From an uncultured Eubacteriales bacterium (GTDB lineage Bacteria; Bacillota; Clostridia; Oscillospirales; Acutalibacteraceae), in contig ONIF01000027.1 of assembly GCA_900317795.1 (NCBI GenBank), positions 1 through 12,767 of the forward strand: 12,767 nucleotides of DNA. The letters run 5' to 3'. Numbering within the stretch: the stretch's first letter is position 1; every line of letters starts with the position of its first letter. Made by a program: the position numbers and the translations under genes. Below the pieces are notes generated by a model that worked only from the letters and a program-made list of their open reading frames with translations, was not told where the DNA came from and ran no database searches. Of the stretch, positions 7,203 through 12,767 are shown one piece after another.

Positions 7203-8213
7203 TTAAATTATATGGACATTTTTGTAAATACTTAAGGCTTTTTCATATTGTTCAATAAAATTTTGCCGATACTCTGCCGGCTGCAAAATTTCTGCGTCAC
7301 CGCCGAATTTGAAAAAGTACATGAAAGTTTGAAGTCTGGTTGCCTTAAAATGAATAATATGTGTATCTTCCTTATCAAAAGAAATATCAAAAGGTTTGTA
7401 TTGCGTTCTTGAATATAGGTATTCTATGCCTTTGTCAGACAATCTTACAGTAACATCACGTAATATATCACTCAAATACAATATTCCATCTGTTGCAAAT
7501 CTTTTTTGTATGTATTCTTCCATGTCCTTATAACTTTTAATGTCTGCCTCCGGATATTTTTCACGAAAGTAAATTTGTTTTTTAGGCTCTATTTTTTTTA
7601 TACGTTCAATACTAAAAATTTTTCTTAACGGAATGCCAAGGGTATTTCGATAAAAATATATTTTTTTGTCTTTATCAAAATAGAGTTTAAATCCTGTCAG
7701 ATAAATATTATTATTTTCGTCAGACGTTTTTATTTCATATGGAAATATATTACTTGGATGTTCGTAATCATTTTTATATACTTTCAAATTATATTTTAAG
7801 TCTATTGCATCTTTAAGCTCTGAAATCAACTGTTTGTAAAAAATTTCTTCACGCTTGTTCAAAGGCATTTTACAGTATTCCTCTATAAAAAGCATATAAT
7901 ATGCCGCAAAATCAGACGGATAAGGATTATATGGCTCTAATATCTTATTGATTTTATCTTCAATATCTTTATTGATTTTTATATTAACACTTTTTGCTCC
8001 GATATTTCTCGTTCGTTTCACAGATGACGGATCAAATTTTCTGCCGTCATACATATTCAAAAATACAGTATTCAGGAACTTATTGAGAGTAAATTTATAT
8101 TTGTTGTCCTTTGCCTTTTCGCAGGTACGAAATAAATTGATGTCTTTTTCTATCACAGCATACACATCTTTTTTCAAACTGACACACATTCCGTTTTCGA
8201 TTATACTGCTCAT
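7203..8213 (-). CDS. WYL-domain transcriptional regulator
   Basis: A 336-residue protein. The C-terminal half reads as a WYL domain (about 157-210), with I170-Y-L-T-G-F in place of the canonical W-Y-L and then PLRKIFSIERIKKI. A WCX-type extension at about 252-330 follows (VTVRLSDKGIEYL, then DTHIIHFKATRLQTFMYFFKFG and DAEILQPAEYRQNFIEQYEKAL). The N-terminal region (1-110) carries two segments that look like ribbon-helix-helix DNA-binding elements (MCVSLKKDVYAVIEKDI and KSVNIKINKDIEDKI) rather than the usual winged helix. WYL proteins such as CapW and BrxR silence phage-defence operons until a ligand, probably a nucleic-acid product, is sensed. The GGGAGATGATATT ribosome site precedes the ATG at 8213. 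Placement next to the PLD-ATPase gene and its operator-like palindrome suggests it controls that gene. Confidence 0.85.
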   Translation of the reverse strand: MSSIIENGMCVSLKKDVYAVIEKDINLFRTCEKAKDNKYKFTLNKFLNTVFLNMYDGRKFDPSSVKRTRNIGAKSVNIKINKDIEDKINKILEPYNPYPSDFAAYYMLFIEEYCKMPLNKREEIFYKQLISELKDAIDLKYNLKVYKNDYEHPSNIFPYEIKTSDENNNIYLTGFKLYFDKDKKIYFYRNTLGIPLRKIFSIERIKKIEPKKQIYFREKYPEADIKSYKDMEEYIQKRFATDGILYLSDILRDVTVRLSDKGIEYLYSRTQYKPFDISFDKEDTHIIHFKATRLQTFMYFFKFGGDAEILQPAEYRQNFIEQYEKALSIYKNVHII

Positions 8214-8232
8214 AATATCATCTCCCGATATG

Positions 8233-8262
8233 ATTATACAACCTATGGGGGAGAAATGTCAA
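8233..8262 (-). promoter_or_regulatory. Near-consensus promoter of the WYL regulator
   Basis: On the minus strand a perfect TTGACA (8262-8257) is separated by 18 bases from a perfect TATAAT (8238-8233). It is the strongest promoter in the window, consistent with constitutive production of a repressor. The spacer is unusually GC-rich (a run of five C on the minus strand). Confidence 0.88.
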
Positions 8263-8339
8263 TTAAAAATTATAAAAAATATTGAAAAATACAGGATAAT
8301 TTATAGAACAAAGTTTGAAATTGATATTGAAGAATACCA

Positions 8340-8368
8340 TTGAATTTTACCGTATGCTCTGATATAAT
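8340..8368 (+). promoter_or_regulatory. Promoter of the GC-rich small-peptide unit
   Basis: TTGAAT (8340-8345), a 17-base spacer, then TATAAT (8363-8368) with an extended TG at 8360-8361. It is divergent from the WYL promoter, and the two -35 boxes are 77 bases apart. Confidence 0.82.
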
Positions 8369-8374
8369 GATTAT

Positions 8375-8418
8375 AGTCGATAGAGGAAACCGTGACCGCC
8401 GTTGTAAACGGCATGACT
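8375..8418 (+). promoter_or_regulatory. Structured 5' leader of the small-peptide transcript
   Basis: Immediately after the predicted start site, AGTC (8375-8378) can pair with GACT (8415-8418). These enclose a perfect hairpin of GCCGTT (8398-8403), loop GTA, AACGGC (8407-8412). The ribosome site AAGGAGGT begins at 8421. I do not recognise this as a known riboswitch; it may be a translational control or stability element. Confidence 0.4.
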
Positions 8419-8435
8419 TTAAGGAGGTATGTCTT

Positions 8436-8690
8436 ATGTTGGCATTGTTAGGTGGACTCGCAGGATTGGCAGCGAGTGCGACAGGAACTCTTGTAAGTAC
8501 GGCTATACCGGTAATCGGTGGACATCTGGCTGCGGGTGCGGCTACCATCGGAGCGGCAGCAGGTGCAGGAGCTGTCGGATTGGGAGCGTCTGCAGCAGGC
8601 GGAGCACTTGTTTCGGGTGCAACCACTACCGCTTGTAATGCAGCTACTTTAACGGCAGCACACGCTGTCAAGGAGTCTATGAATGACTGA
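8436..8690 (+). CDS. Small Gly/Ala-rich hydrophobic peptide (glycine-zipper, bacteriocin- or toxin-like)
   Basis: An 84-residue peptide starting MLALLGGLAGLAASATG, preceded by a near-perfect AAGGAGGT at 8421-8428. Almost the whole chain is Gly, Ala, Thr, Ser, Val and Leu. GxxxG-type repeats are dense around residues 34-57 (GAATIGAAAGAGAVGLGASA), followed by one Cys (67) and a short charged tail HAVKESMND. Such glycine zippers insert in and pack within membranes, and occur in class II bacteriocins, holin-like proteins and pore-forming toxins. I cannot assign a family. Local GC is about 55% against about 30-35% around it, which reflects the Gly/Ala codons and possibly a different origin. The next reading frame overlaps its stop, implying co-translation. 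Confidence 0.72.
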   Translation: MLALLGGLAGLAASATGTLVSTAIPVIGGHLAAGAATIGAAAGAGAVGLGASAAGGALVSGATTTACNAATLTAAHAVKESMND

Positions 8691-8889
8691 TCGTCACATC
8701 GGAGCATGGAGAGGAGGAATGTCCGTTCTTTGCTTTGTTGCTGCACTGGCTTCTTGTCAGGCTGACAGTGAGGCTCTTGAGGGAATGTTGAATGTTTGTT
8801 CCGTTCTGAAAACAGTTTCGTGCTGTTCAGAGAATGTGAACTGTTCCTTATCATCAGGAGGTGATGTGTATGTTGACGATCGTTATTAA
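8683..8889 (+). CDS. Small cysteine-containing protein, translationally coupled to the Gly/Ala peptide
   Basis: A 68-residue reading frame beginning MTDRHIGAWRGG, whose ATG (8683) overlaps the upstream stop codon by eight bases. AAGGAG at 8670-8675 gives it a good ribosome site. An in-frame ATG at 8719 (56 residues, MSVLCFVAALASCQ) has a GAGGAGG almost abutting and is a second possible start. Five cysteines occur at 17, 25, 39, 47 and 48, with a sixth at 54, and a short hydrophobic run FVAALASC looks like a weak lipobox. The C-terminus is acidic (DVYVDDRY). The family is unknown; a partner, immunity or leader role for the first peptide is conceivable but unsupported beyond the overlap. Confidence 0.55.
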   Translation: MTDRHIGAWRGGMSVLCFVAALASCQADSEALEGMLNVCSVLKTVSCCSENVNCSLSSGGDVYVDDRY

Positions 8890-8896
8890 GTTCTAA
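8870..8896 (+). CDS. Possible 8-residue peptide with ideal ribosome site
   Basis: AGGAGGTGAT (8856-8865), as close to consensus as any in the window, sits eight bases before an ATG that opens MLTIVIKF and a stop. An in-frame ATG at 8864 would give ten residues. It overlaps the end of the upstream frame. It could be a small hydrophobic peptide, a signal peptide or an accidental site. Confidence 0.3.
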   Translation: MLTIVIKF

Positions 8897-8931
8897 TTGA
8901 GCAGGTGTAGGTGTTATGTTTGAGTGTTACG

Positions 8932-8957
8932 GCGGTGATTTTTTCACCGCTTTTTTA
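8932..8957 (+). terminator. Intrinsic terminator of the small-peptide unit
   Basis: GCGGTGA (8932-8938), five-T loop, TCACCGC (8944-8950), then TTTTTT. It closes a transcript of roughly 580 bases. The 70 bases after the last small frame hold no convincing gene. Confidence 0.92.
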
Positions 8958-8966
8958 TTAAAAAAC

Positions 8967-8995
8967 TTGAATAAGTGAAAAATTTATATTATAAT
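8967..8995 (+). promoter_or_regulatory. Promoter of the kinase/receiver-HEPN operon
   Basis: TTGAAT (8967-8972), a 17-base spacer, then a perfect TATAAT (8990-8995). The start site would fall near 9002, so the transcript would begin at or just before the ribosome site GGAGG (9002-9006), leaving a leader of only about a dozen bases. Confidence 0.82.
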
Positions 8996-9014
8996 TTTTG
9001 TGGAGGGATTGATT

Positions 9015-10796
9015 ATGGCTACAATTCAAGAAATTACAAATAAATTTGACATTTATGAATGGAATATTATCAATACTTCAGAAATCGACAAGCAAGATTT
9101 TAAATCAGTTGTTTTAGAGTTTGCAGATAATGTAGATGATTTTGCAACCGCTTTTACGGCATTGATTAGTTTTGTTATAAGATGTGATCTTGGTGATAAA
9201 AGTAAAACATATCAAGAAGTGTTATCAGAATACACAGAAGAATTGGTAAATAAAACCAAATTTTCAAGTCAAGATAAAAAAAACTTAATAACTTTTTTAA
9301 ATAATTTCTCTGATACTATTTGCCAGAATGACTATGGCAATAATTATGAACAAAATATGTATAAATTATACAAAGAATATAATTATTCAATAATCTCTAT
9401 CTATCTTTTTTGTTACTATATGCACTTATACTGTATGAAAGAAAAAGAAGAAATACTGAATAAATTGAATGAGATTTTCACTAATATGAAATCTGATATG
9501 TTAGACTATGTATTGTGTCTTGGAGGTTCATATGCCCAAGTATTTTTGTTTCCTATGTGTTATTATGGTGCTGTACAGGAAATGAATCTATCAATAATTT
9601 TAGAATATTGGAAATCAATATGTGAGAAACTCTCTATATCACAAGATTCATCTATTCAATTATCAAATTTTTTTAAAAAATATGTAGATTATAATTCTAA
9701 AAATAAAGACACATATATGGAGGATATATTTGCAGGATTTTCGTATCATCTTACTTTTTCATGTTCAATTGAGAATGAATTAAATTACATAAATAATGAA
9801 CCAATAACAAGATCCGATAGTGAAGTTGAAAGAACTTCTAAACTTCATATTTTCAATTTTGTTAAAAGTAAAAACATTTTTAAAAAATTACTTCAAACTA
9901 ATTTATATTTAAAAGAAACTAATACCGCCCTTACGGAATCACAAGAAAATAAAAGGCACATATTGAACAGTTTTTCACATCGATACAAAAACATGAAAAC
10001 AACCTCTTTGTACAAAGTTGCCAATGCACTCTTAAAAATGGATTCAAAAGAACTCAAAAAATACGGCAGAACCGTATTATTGGAATATGGCATTAAAGAA
10101 AATCTGAAAAAAGAAGTTGACATTTTACAGTTGCAATTTGAAGATAATATTGATAAATTAAAGGAAAAAATACAAAACTCTACTCAGCAACAATATTCAC
10201 AGCAGGATAACTTCTCTATATCCGAAATAATTAATAACGTAATAAAAAAGTGTATTATCACATTGGTACATGATGGCGGTGATGAATCCAAAGCTATCAG
10301 AAAATTTTGTTTTAAAGACTATGATCTTATATCTATCCGAAACAGCTTTGAAGAAAATGTTTTATTCGAGGAAAATATCAATCCCGTTACATGGTTTAAA
10401 GAAAATATTGCTCACAACTTTGAAGTTAGTATTTCACCATTTTGGAAAGAAATATTTTTCAAGAAACATGATTATGCAGACAATATAATTTCAGATCTGT
10501 TAACAGATCTGTTAATGAACGCTTTGAAATATGCGGATAAAACACAGAATATTCAATTTGATTTAGACGAAGATGATAACTTTATGATTATCAGGTCAAG
10601 AAACACCACAGTAAAAGATAAAACAAATATTCCAAGTTCGGGGATAGGACTGGAATCACAAAACGATTTACTCAATGTATTAAATAAAGCCGAAACAAAT
10701 CTTAACAATTCGATTACATTCGAAGAATCAGATGGTATTTTTTCAATCGAAGTAAGAATAAGTAAAAATTTAGTCAGGGGGAATGAAGATGTATAA
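9015..10796 (+). CDS. Histidine kinase with large helical N-terminal sensor and AgrC-like GHKL ATPase domain
   Basis: A 593-residue protein from ATG 9015, with GGAGG at 9002-9006; a GTG at 9000 overlaps that site and was rejected. The first 300 or so residues are helical, aromatic-rich and unrecognised, with two moderately hydrophobic stretches (125-140, 162-187) that look more like buried helices than clear membrane spans. An H-box-like NSFSHRYKNMK follows, with H322 the likely phospho-acceptor. A long coiled region then leads to a GHKL domain: N-box LLMNALKYAD (N502), a G1 region without the DxGxG glycines (FMIIRSRNT, as in AgrC-type kinases), and G2 SSGIGLESQNDLL (541-553). The receiver-domain gene overlaps its end by eight bases, so they form a two-component pair. 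It probably autophosphorylates on sensing an intracellular cue. Confidence 0.82.
   Translation: MATIQEITNKFDIYEWNIINTSEIDKQDFKSVVLEFADNVDDFATAFTALISFVIRCDLGDKSKTYQEVLSEYTEELVNKTKFSSQDKKNLITFLNNFSDTICQNDYGNNYEQNMYKLYKEYNYSIISIYLFCYYMHLYCMKEKEEILNKLNEIFTNMKSDMLDYVLCLGGSYAQVFLFPMCYYGAVQEMNLSIILEYWKSICEKLSISQDSSIQLSNFFKKYVDYNSKNKDTYMEDIFAGFSYHLTFSCSIENELNYINNEPITRSDSEVERTSKLHIFNFVKSKNIFKKLLQTNLYLKETNTALTESQENKRHILNSFSHRYKNMKTTSLYKVANALLKMDSKELKKYGRTVLLEYGIKENLKKEVDILQLQFEDNIDKLKEKIQNSTQQQYSQQDNFSISEIINNVIKKCIITLVHDGGDESKAIRKFCFKDYDLISIRNSFEENVLFEENINPVTWFKENIAHNFEVSISPFWKEIFFKKHDYADNIISDLLTDLLMNALKYADKTQNIQFDLDEDDNFMIIRSRNTTVKDKTNIPSSGIGLESQNDLLNVLNKAETNLNNSITFEESDGIFSIEVRISKNLVRGNEDV
10492..10515 (+). 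repeat. Perfect 12-bp tandem duplication in the kinase N-box helix
   Basis: CAGATCTGTTAA occurs twice back to back (10492-10503, 10504-10515), encoding the successive DLL-T / DLL-M steps just before the catalytic Asn502. It is in frame. Confidence 0.9.
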
Positions 10797-12213
10797 AGAT
10801 ATTCTTTGGATAGACGATATTGACAACAGCGACAGTGATGCGGCAGACCTGGAAGATGAATATGAGGAAGATATCTCGTTATACAGTGACGAGATGCTTT
10901 CTGATGAAGATAAGGAAAGTCTTATAAAACAAGATGATAGTTTAAGTCCATATGCAAAAAGAATAAAATTATGCCGTAAAATGCTGTCAGCCTGTCACGA
11001 AATTGATACTAACTACCGTAGATACAATCTTGTCATATTCGATATGAATATGACCAAAGGCTGGATCAACAGGGCAGACGATATTAAGAAACTGTCCGAA
11101 ATATTGTCAAAAAACAAGATAAACGGATACGGACATGATACAAAGGAAGATAAAATAGCAGGCATATACTTGTATCTGTTGTTATTAAACAAAGGCTATC
11201 CTGCTGACAGAATGATTATTTATACAGGAAATTCAACGGACAGTCTAAAATCACACTTTTCATATCTTAAACTTGATAATATAGTAAAATATAAAGGTGA
11301 TGGCAAAGATACACTTGATCTGGAAACAAGCTATTATCCCGAAAACAGTTACTACCGCATACGCAGACTTGTACTGCAGGCTTGTGACTACTGGAAAAAA
11401 GACATAGCCAACAAAAAAGACCAAGATATTCCATTTAATAAGATATACTTTTCAAAAGACACAGACAAACAAATAAGTACAGAAAATTTCAAAGAGCTTC
11501 TTGAACGTGTAGAAATGATGTTCCCTGTCATTCAGCCTGCCTCACCTGAAAAAGTGTATTATCAGGCTGCAAGAATACTTTGTGAATACCACGAAAACAA
11601 AGCAGACATCAAAATACTTTTAAAAAAAGTTCTTTATCCTTTTCACATGGTATGCAGAAATTTCAGAAATTGGTCATCACACAATAAATTTAAGGATACC
11701 CAAATGCCTGCCGACATTTTCGCTTTACTCCTTTGCATCACTTTACGCACTTATTTTGATACAGAACAAAAGGAAAACGAGAAATTTTCAGATAATGTCA
11801 ATGACTATGAAAAAATTTATTTTTCCGGAAGAACTAATTTACCGCCAAATAATGAAAAAATAAACGGAAAAATCAGTTATATCATAAATGATATTCCTGT
11901 AAAAAAAATTTTCTTTGAAAAATATTCAACAGAAAAAATTATTTGTTCTGAATTGTTATATAAGTGGGGTGAAATTATTGATAAAAATGATATCGGCGAT
12001 ATTTTCCTTTCAATATTATTTAAAAATCACACAATAAAATTTAATACAGAGGATTTTGAAAAACTTTTTAAAACTATCTTTGAGAACGATAATCAGATAG
12101 ACGGAAAAATTTTTGAAGTAACAATCAATGAAATCCCCATTGATAATAACAAGTTTACAGATTTATCCTTTAGCGAAACTTATAGAATATGCTGCAAAAA
12201 TAATAATACATAA
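10789..12213 (+). CDS. Response-regulator-like receiver fused to a C-terminal HEPN-type RNase region
   Basis: A 474-residue protein. The receiver landmarks are ILWIDD (D9, D10, acidic pocket), LVIFDMNM (81-88, phospho-Asp D85), MIIYTGN (142-148, Thr146) and a basic VKYKG (166-170) that may supply the conserved Lys. D10 and D85 are about 75 residues apart, against roughly 40 in ordinary receivers, because of a very acidic insertion (13-50). After a linker, residues about 255-330 form a helical domain with R293-N-W-S-S-H298, the Rx4H signature with Asn after Arg that is typical of HEPN ribonucleases. About 140 further residues are unrecognised. I chose ATG 10789 (GGGGG at 10777-10781, seven bases away) over ATG 10783. 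No DNA-binding output domain is seen. Phosphorylation by the upstream kinase plausibly switches RNA cleavage on. Confidence 0.8.
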   Translation: MYKDILWIDDIDNSDSDAADLEDEYEEDISLYSDEMLSDEDKESLIKQDDSLSPYAKRIKLCRKMLSACHEIDTNYRRYNLVIFDMNMTKGWINRADDIKKLSEILSKNKINGYGHDTKEDKIAGIYLYLLLLNKGYPADRMIIYTGNSTDSLKSHFSYLKLDNIVKYKGDGKDTLDLETSYYPENSYYRIRRLVLQACDYWKKDIANKKDQDIPFNKIYFSKDTDKQISTENFKELLERVEMMFPVIQPASPEKVYYQAARILCEYHENKADIKILLKKVLYPFHMVCRNFRNWSSHNKFKDTQMPADIFALLLCITLRTYFDTEQKENEKFSDNVNDYEKIYFSGRTNLPPNNEKINGKISYIINDIPVKKIFFEKYSTEKIICSELLYKWGEIIDKNDIGDIFLSILFKNHTIKFNTEDFEKLFKTIFENDNQIDGKIFEVTINEIPIDNNKFTDLSFSETYRICCKNNNT

Positions 12214-12219
12214 ACAACA

Positions 12220-12257
12220 CTGCCACAAAATGAAAGTTTTGTGGCAGCTAATTTTTA
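12220..12257 (+). terminator. Intrinsic terminator of the kinase/receiver-HEPN operon
   Basis: CTGCCACAAAA (12220-12230) pairs perfectly with TTTTGTGGCAG (12237-12247), followed by CTAATTTTTA. It begins seven bases after the stop codon. The remaining gap to the convergent gene is AT-rich with nothing else supported. Confidence 0.9.
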
Positions 12258-12319
12258 TCAAATAAATCAAAAACGAACAATTCATGTGTCGGCTGATTTT
12301 TCAATCTAACCGATACAAT

Positions 12320-12767
12320 TTATTTTTTACCGAACAATTTTGAAAAAAAGCTTTGTTTCTGTTTTGGCTGTTCCAGTTCATCAGATGATTGCTCCATGAC
12401 AGAATATTCAGTAAGCTGCTTCTGGATAGTTCCTGCGTGGAGAGCCTGTGCAGCAGTTAAAGCGGTTGTCATATTTTCCATTGCCACAGTGATTTGTCCG
12501 ATCTGGTTGTCTTTAGCAAGCAGTTGTTCTTGTAAAAGTTGAATGTGTTTGCCTTGTGCTATGAGCTGTTCTTGCAACAATCGAATTTGCTCATCTTTGA
12601 TAGTCAATTGCTTATTTAATATTAATATTTGCTCTCTCCAAATAGTATTCTCTTGTTTCGGTTGCTCTGACTGTTGCGATTGTTCCGACTGTTGCGATTG
12701 TTCCGACTGTTGCGATTGTTCCGACTGTTGCGATTGTTCCGACTGTTGCGATTGTTCCGACTGTTGC
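12320..12767 (-). CDS. Coiled-coil protein with Gln/Ser/Glu tandem repeat, 5'-partial
   Basis: The minus-strand frame stays open from the stop at 12320 to the window edge, about 148 residues. A TTG at 12607 is an internal codon, not a start. From the edge inward it reads a QQSEQS repeat, then QPKQENTIWREQILILNKQ. A heptad-rich coiled coil follows (IRLLQEQLIAQGKHIQLLQEQ), then ALTAAQALHAGTIQKQL and a basic end KQSFFSKLFGKK. This C-terminal design is familiar from helix-turn-helix proteins on clostridial mobile elements and plasmids, where a DNA-binding head precedes a coiled coil. The head is outside the window, so the function is not assignable from what is visible. It is convergent with the kinase operon. 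Confidence 0.8.
   Translation of the reverse strand, partial: QQSEQSQQSEQSQQSEQSQQSEQSQQSEQSQQSEQPKQENTIWREQILILNKQLTIKDEQIRLLQEQLIAQGKHIQLLQEQLLAKDNQIGQITVAMENMTTALTAAQALHAGTIQKQLTEYSVMEQSSDELEQPKQKQSFFSKLFGKK
12668..12767 (-). repeat. 18-bp coding tandem repeat (QQSEQS units)
   Basis: On the plus strand CGACTGTTGCGATTGTTC repeats at 12686, 12704, 12722, 12740 and, partially, 12758. A first copy at 12668 differs only in its first base. Five full units plus a partial one are visible and the array leaves the window. Copies are otherwise identical, so expansion is recent. Eighteen bases is six codons, so copy changes keep the frame. Confidence 0.95.

Noticed and set aside
8270..8854. 194-codon minus-strand frame rich in Ala/Pro opposite the small peptides
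   Set aside because: It is the antisense shadow of the GC-rich Gly/Ala codons, has no ribosome site, and crosses the WYL promoter.
8340..8960. Retron or other reverse-transcriptase-linked noncoding RNA
   Set aside because: No reverse transcriptase gene is present, and the region has well-placed ribosome sites and reading frames.
8916..8978. 20-codon frame (MFECYGGDFFTAF...) after the small-peptide unit
   Set aside because: It runs through the terminator hairpin and into the next promoter, and its upstream AGGTG-type sequence is weak.
12320..12607. Complete 95-residue protein starting at a TTG
   Set aside because: The frame continues open upstream through the tandem repeat to the window edge, so the TTG is internal and the gene is 5'-partial.
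12668..12767. Regular short repeats resembling a CRISPR array
   Set aside because: The 18-bp units are contiguous with no spacers, and translate in one frame as QQSEQS; this is a coding tandem repeat.

Overview
The window reads as a defence island in an AT-rich, low-GC Gram-positive bacterium, probably a gut Clostridia/Ruminococcus-like organism. This is an inference from strong AGGAGG-type ribosome sites, sigma-A promoters that often have an extended TGn -10, intrinsic terminators ending in T-runs, and the general flavour of the proteins. No rRNA, tRNA, CRISPR array, transposase or integrase was seen.

Layout, left to right. (1) Positions 1-2065, + strand: a DpnII/MboI-type (GATC) restriction-modification operon. 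It holds the last codons of a D12-class adenine methyltransferase, a DpnII-family endonuclease, a second methyltransferase of a different architecture and a small XRE/HigA-like regulator, and closes with a clear terminator. (2) 2078-3502, +: a single-gene cassette with its own promoter and terminator, encoding a 448-residue protein I do not recognise. (3) 3552-5012, +: a DUF4143-type ATPase with a C-terminal nuclease-like fold, whose -35 box lies inside a perfect palindrome. (4) 5013-8262, - strand: a phospholipase D-like nuclease domain fused to an AAA+/SF3-helicase-like ATPase, preceded on the same strand by a WYL-domain regulator with a near-consensus promoter. The PLD-ATPase promoter is overlapped by a perfect 24-bp palindrome, the obvious candidate operator. 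(5) 8340-8957, +: a compact GC-rich transcription unit, divergent from the WYL gene, encoding a glycine/alanine-zipper hydrophobic peptide, a cysteine-containing small protein and possibly an 8-residue peptide. (6) 8967-12257, +: a two-gene operon of a cytoplasmic-looking histidine kinase and a partner that joins a receiver domain with an acidic insertion to a C-terminal region carrying an Rx4H (RNWSSH) HEPN-ribonuclease-type motif. (7) 12320-12767, -: the C-terminal part of a coiled-coil protein with an 18-bp tandem repeat running off the window edge.

The most interesting proposals are two. The kinase/receiver-HEPN pair could be a phosphorelay-controlled RNase, i.e. an abortive-infection system conceptually like Detocs but with a HEPN effector. 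The WYL-regulated PLD-AAA+ protein could be a single-gene nuclease-motor defence system held silent by its regulator. Both are inferred from motifs and context; no homology search was possible.
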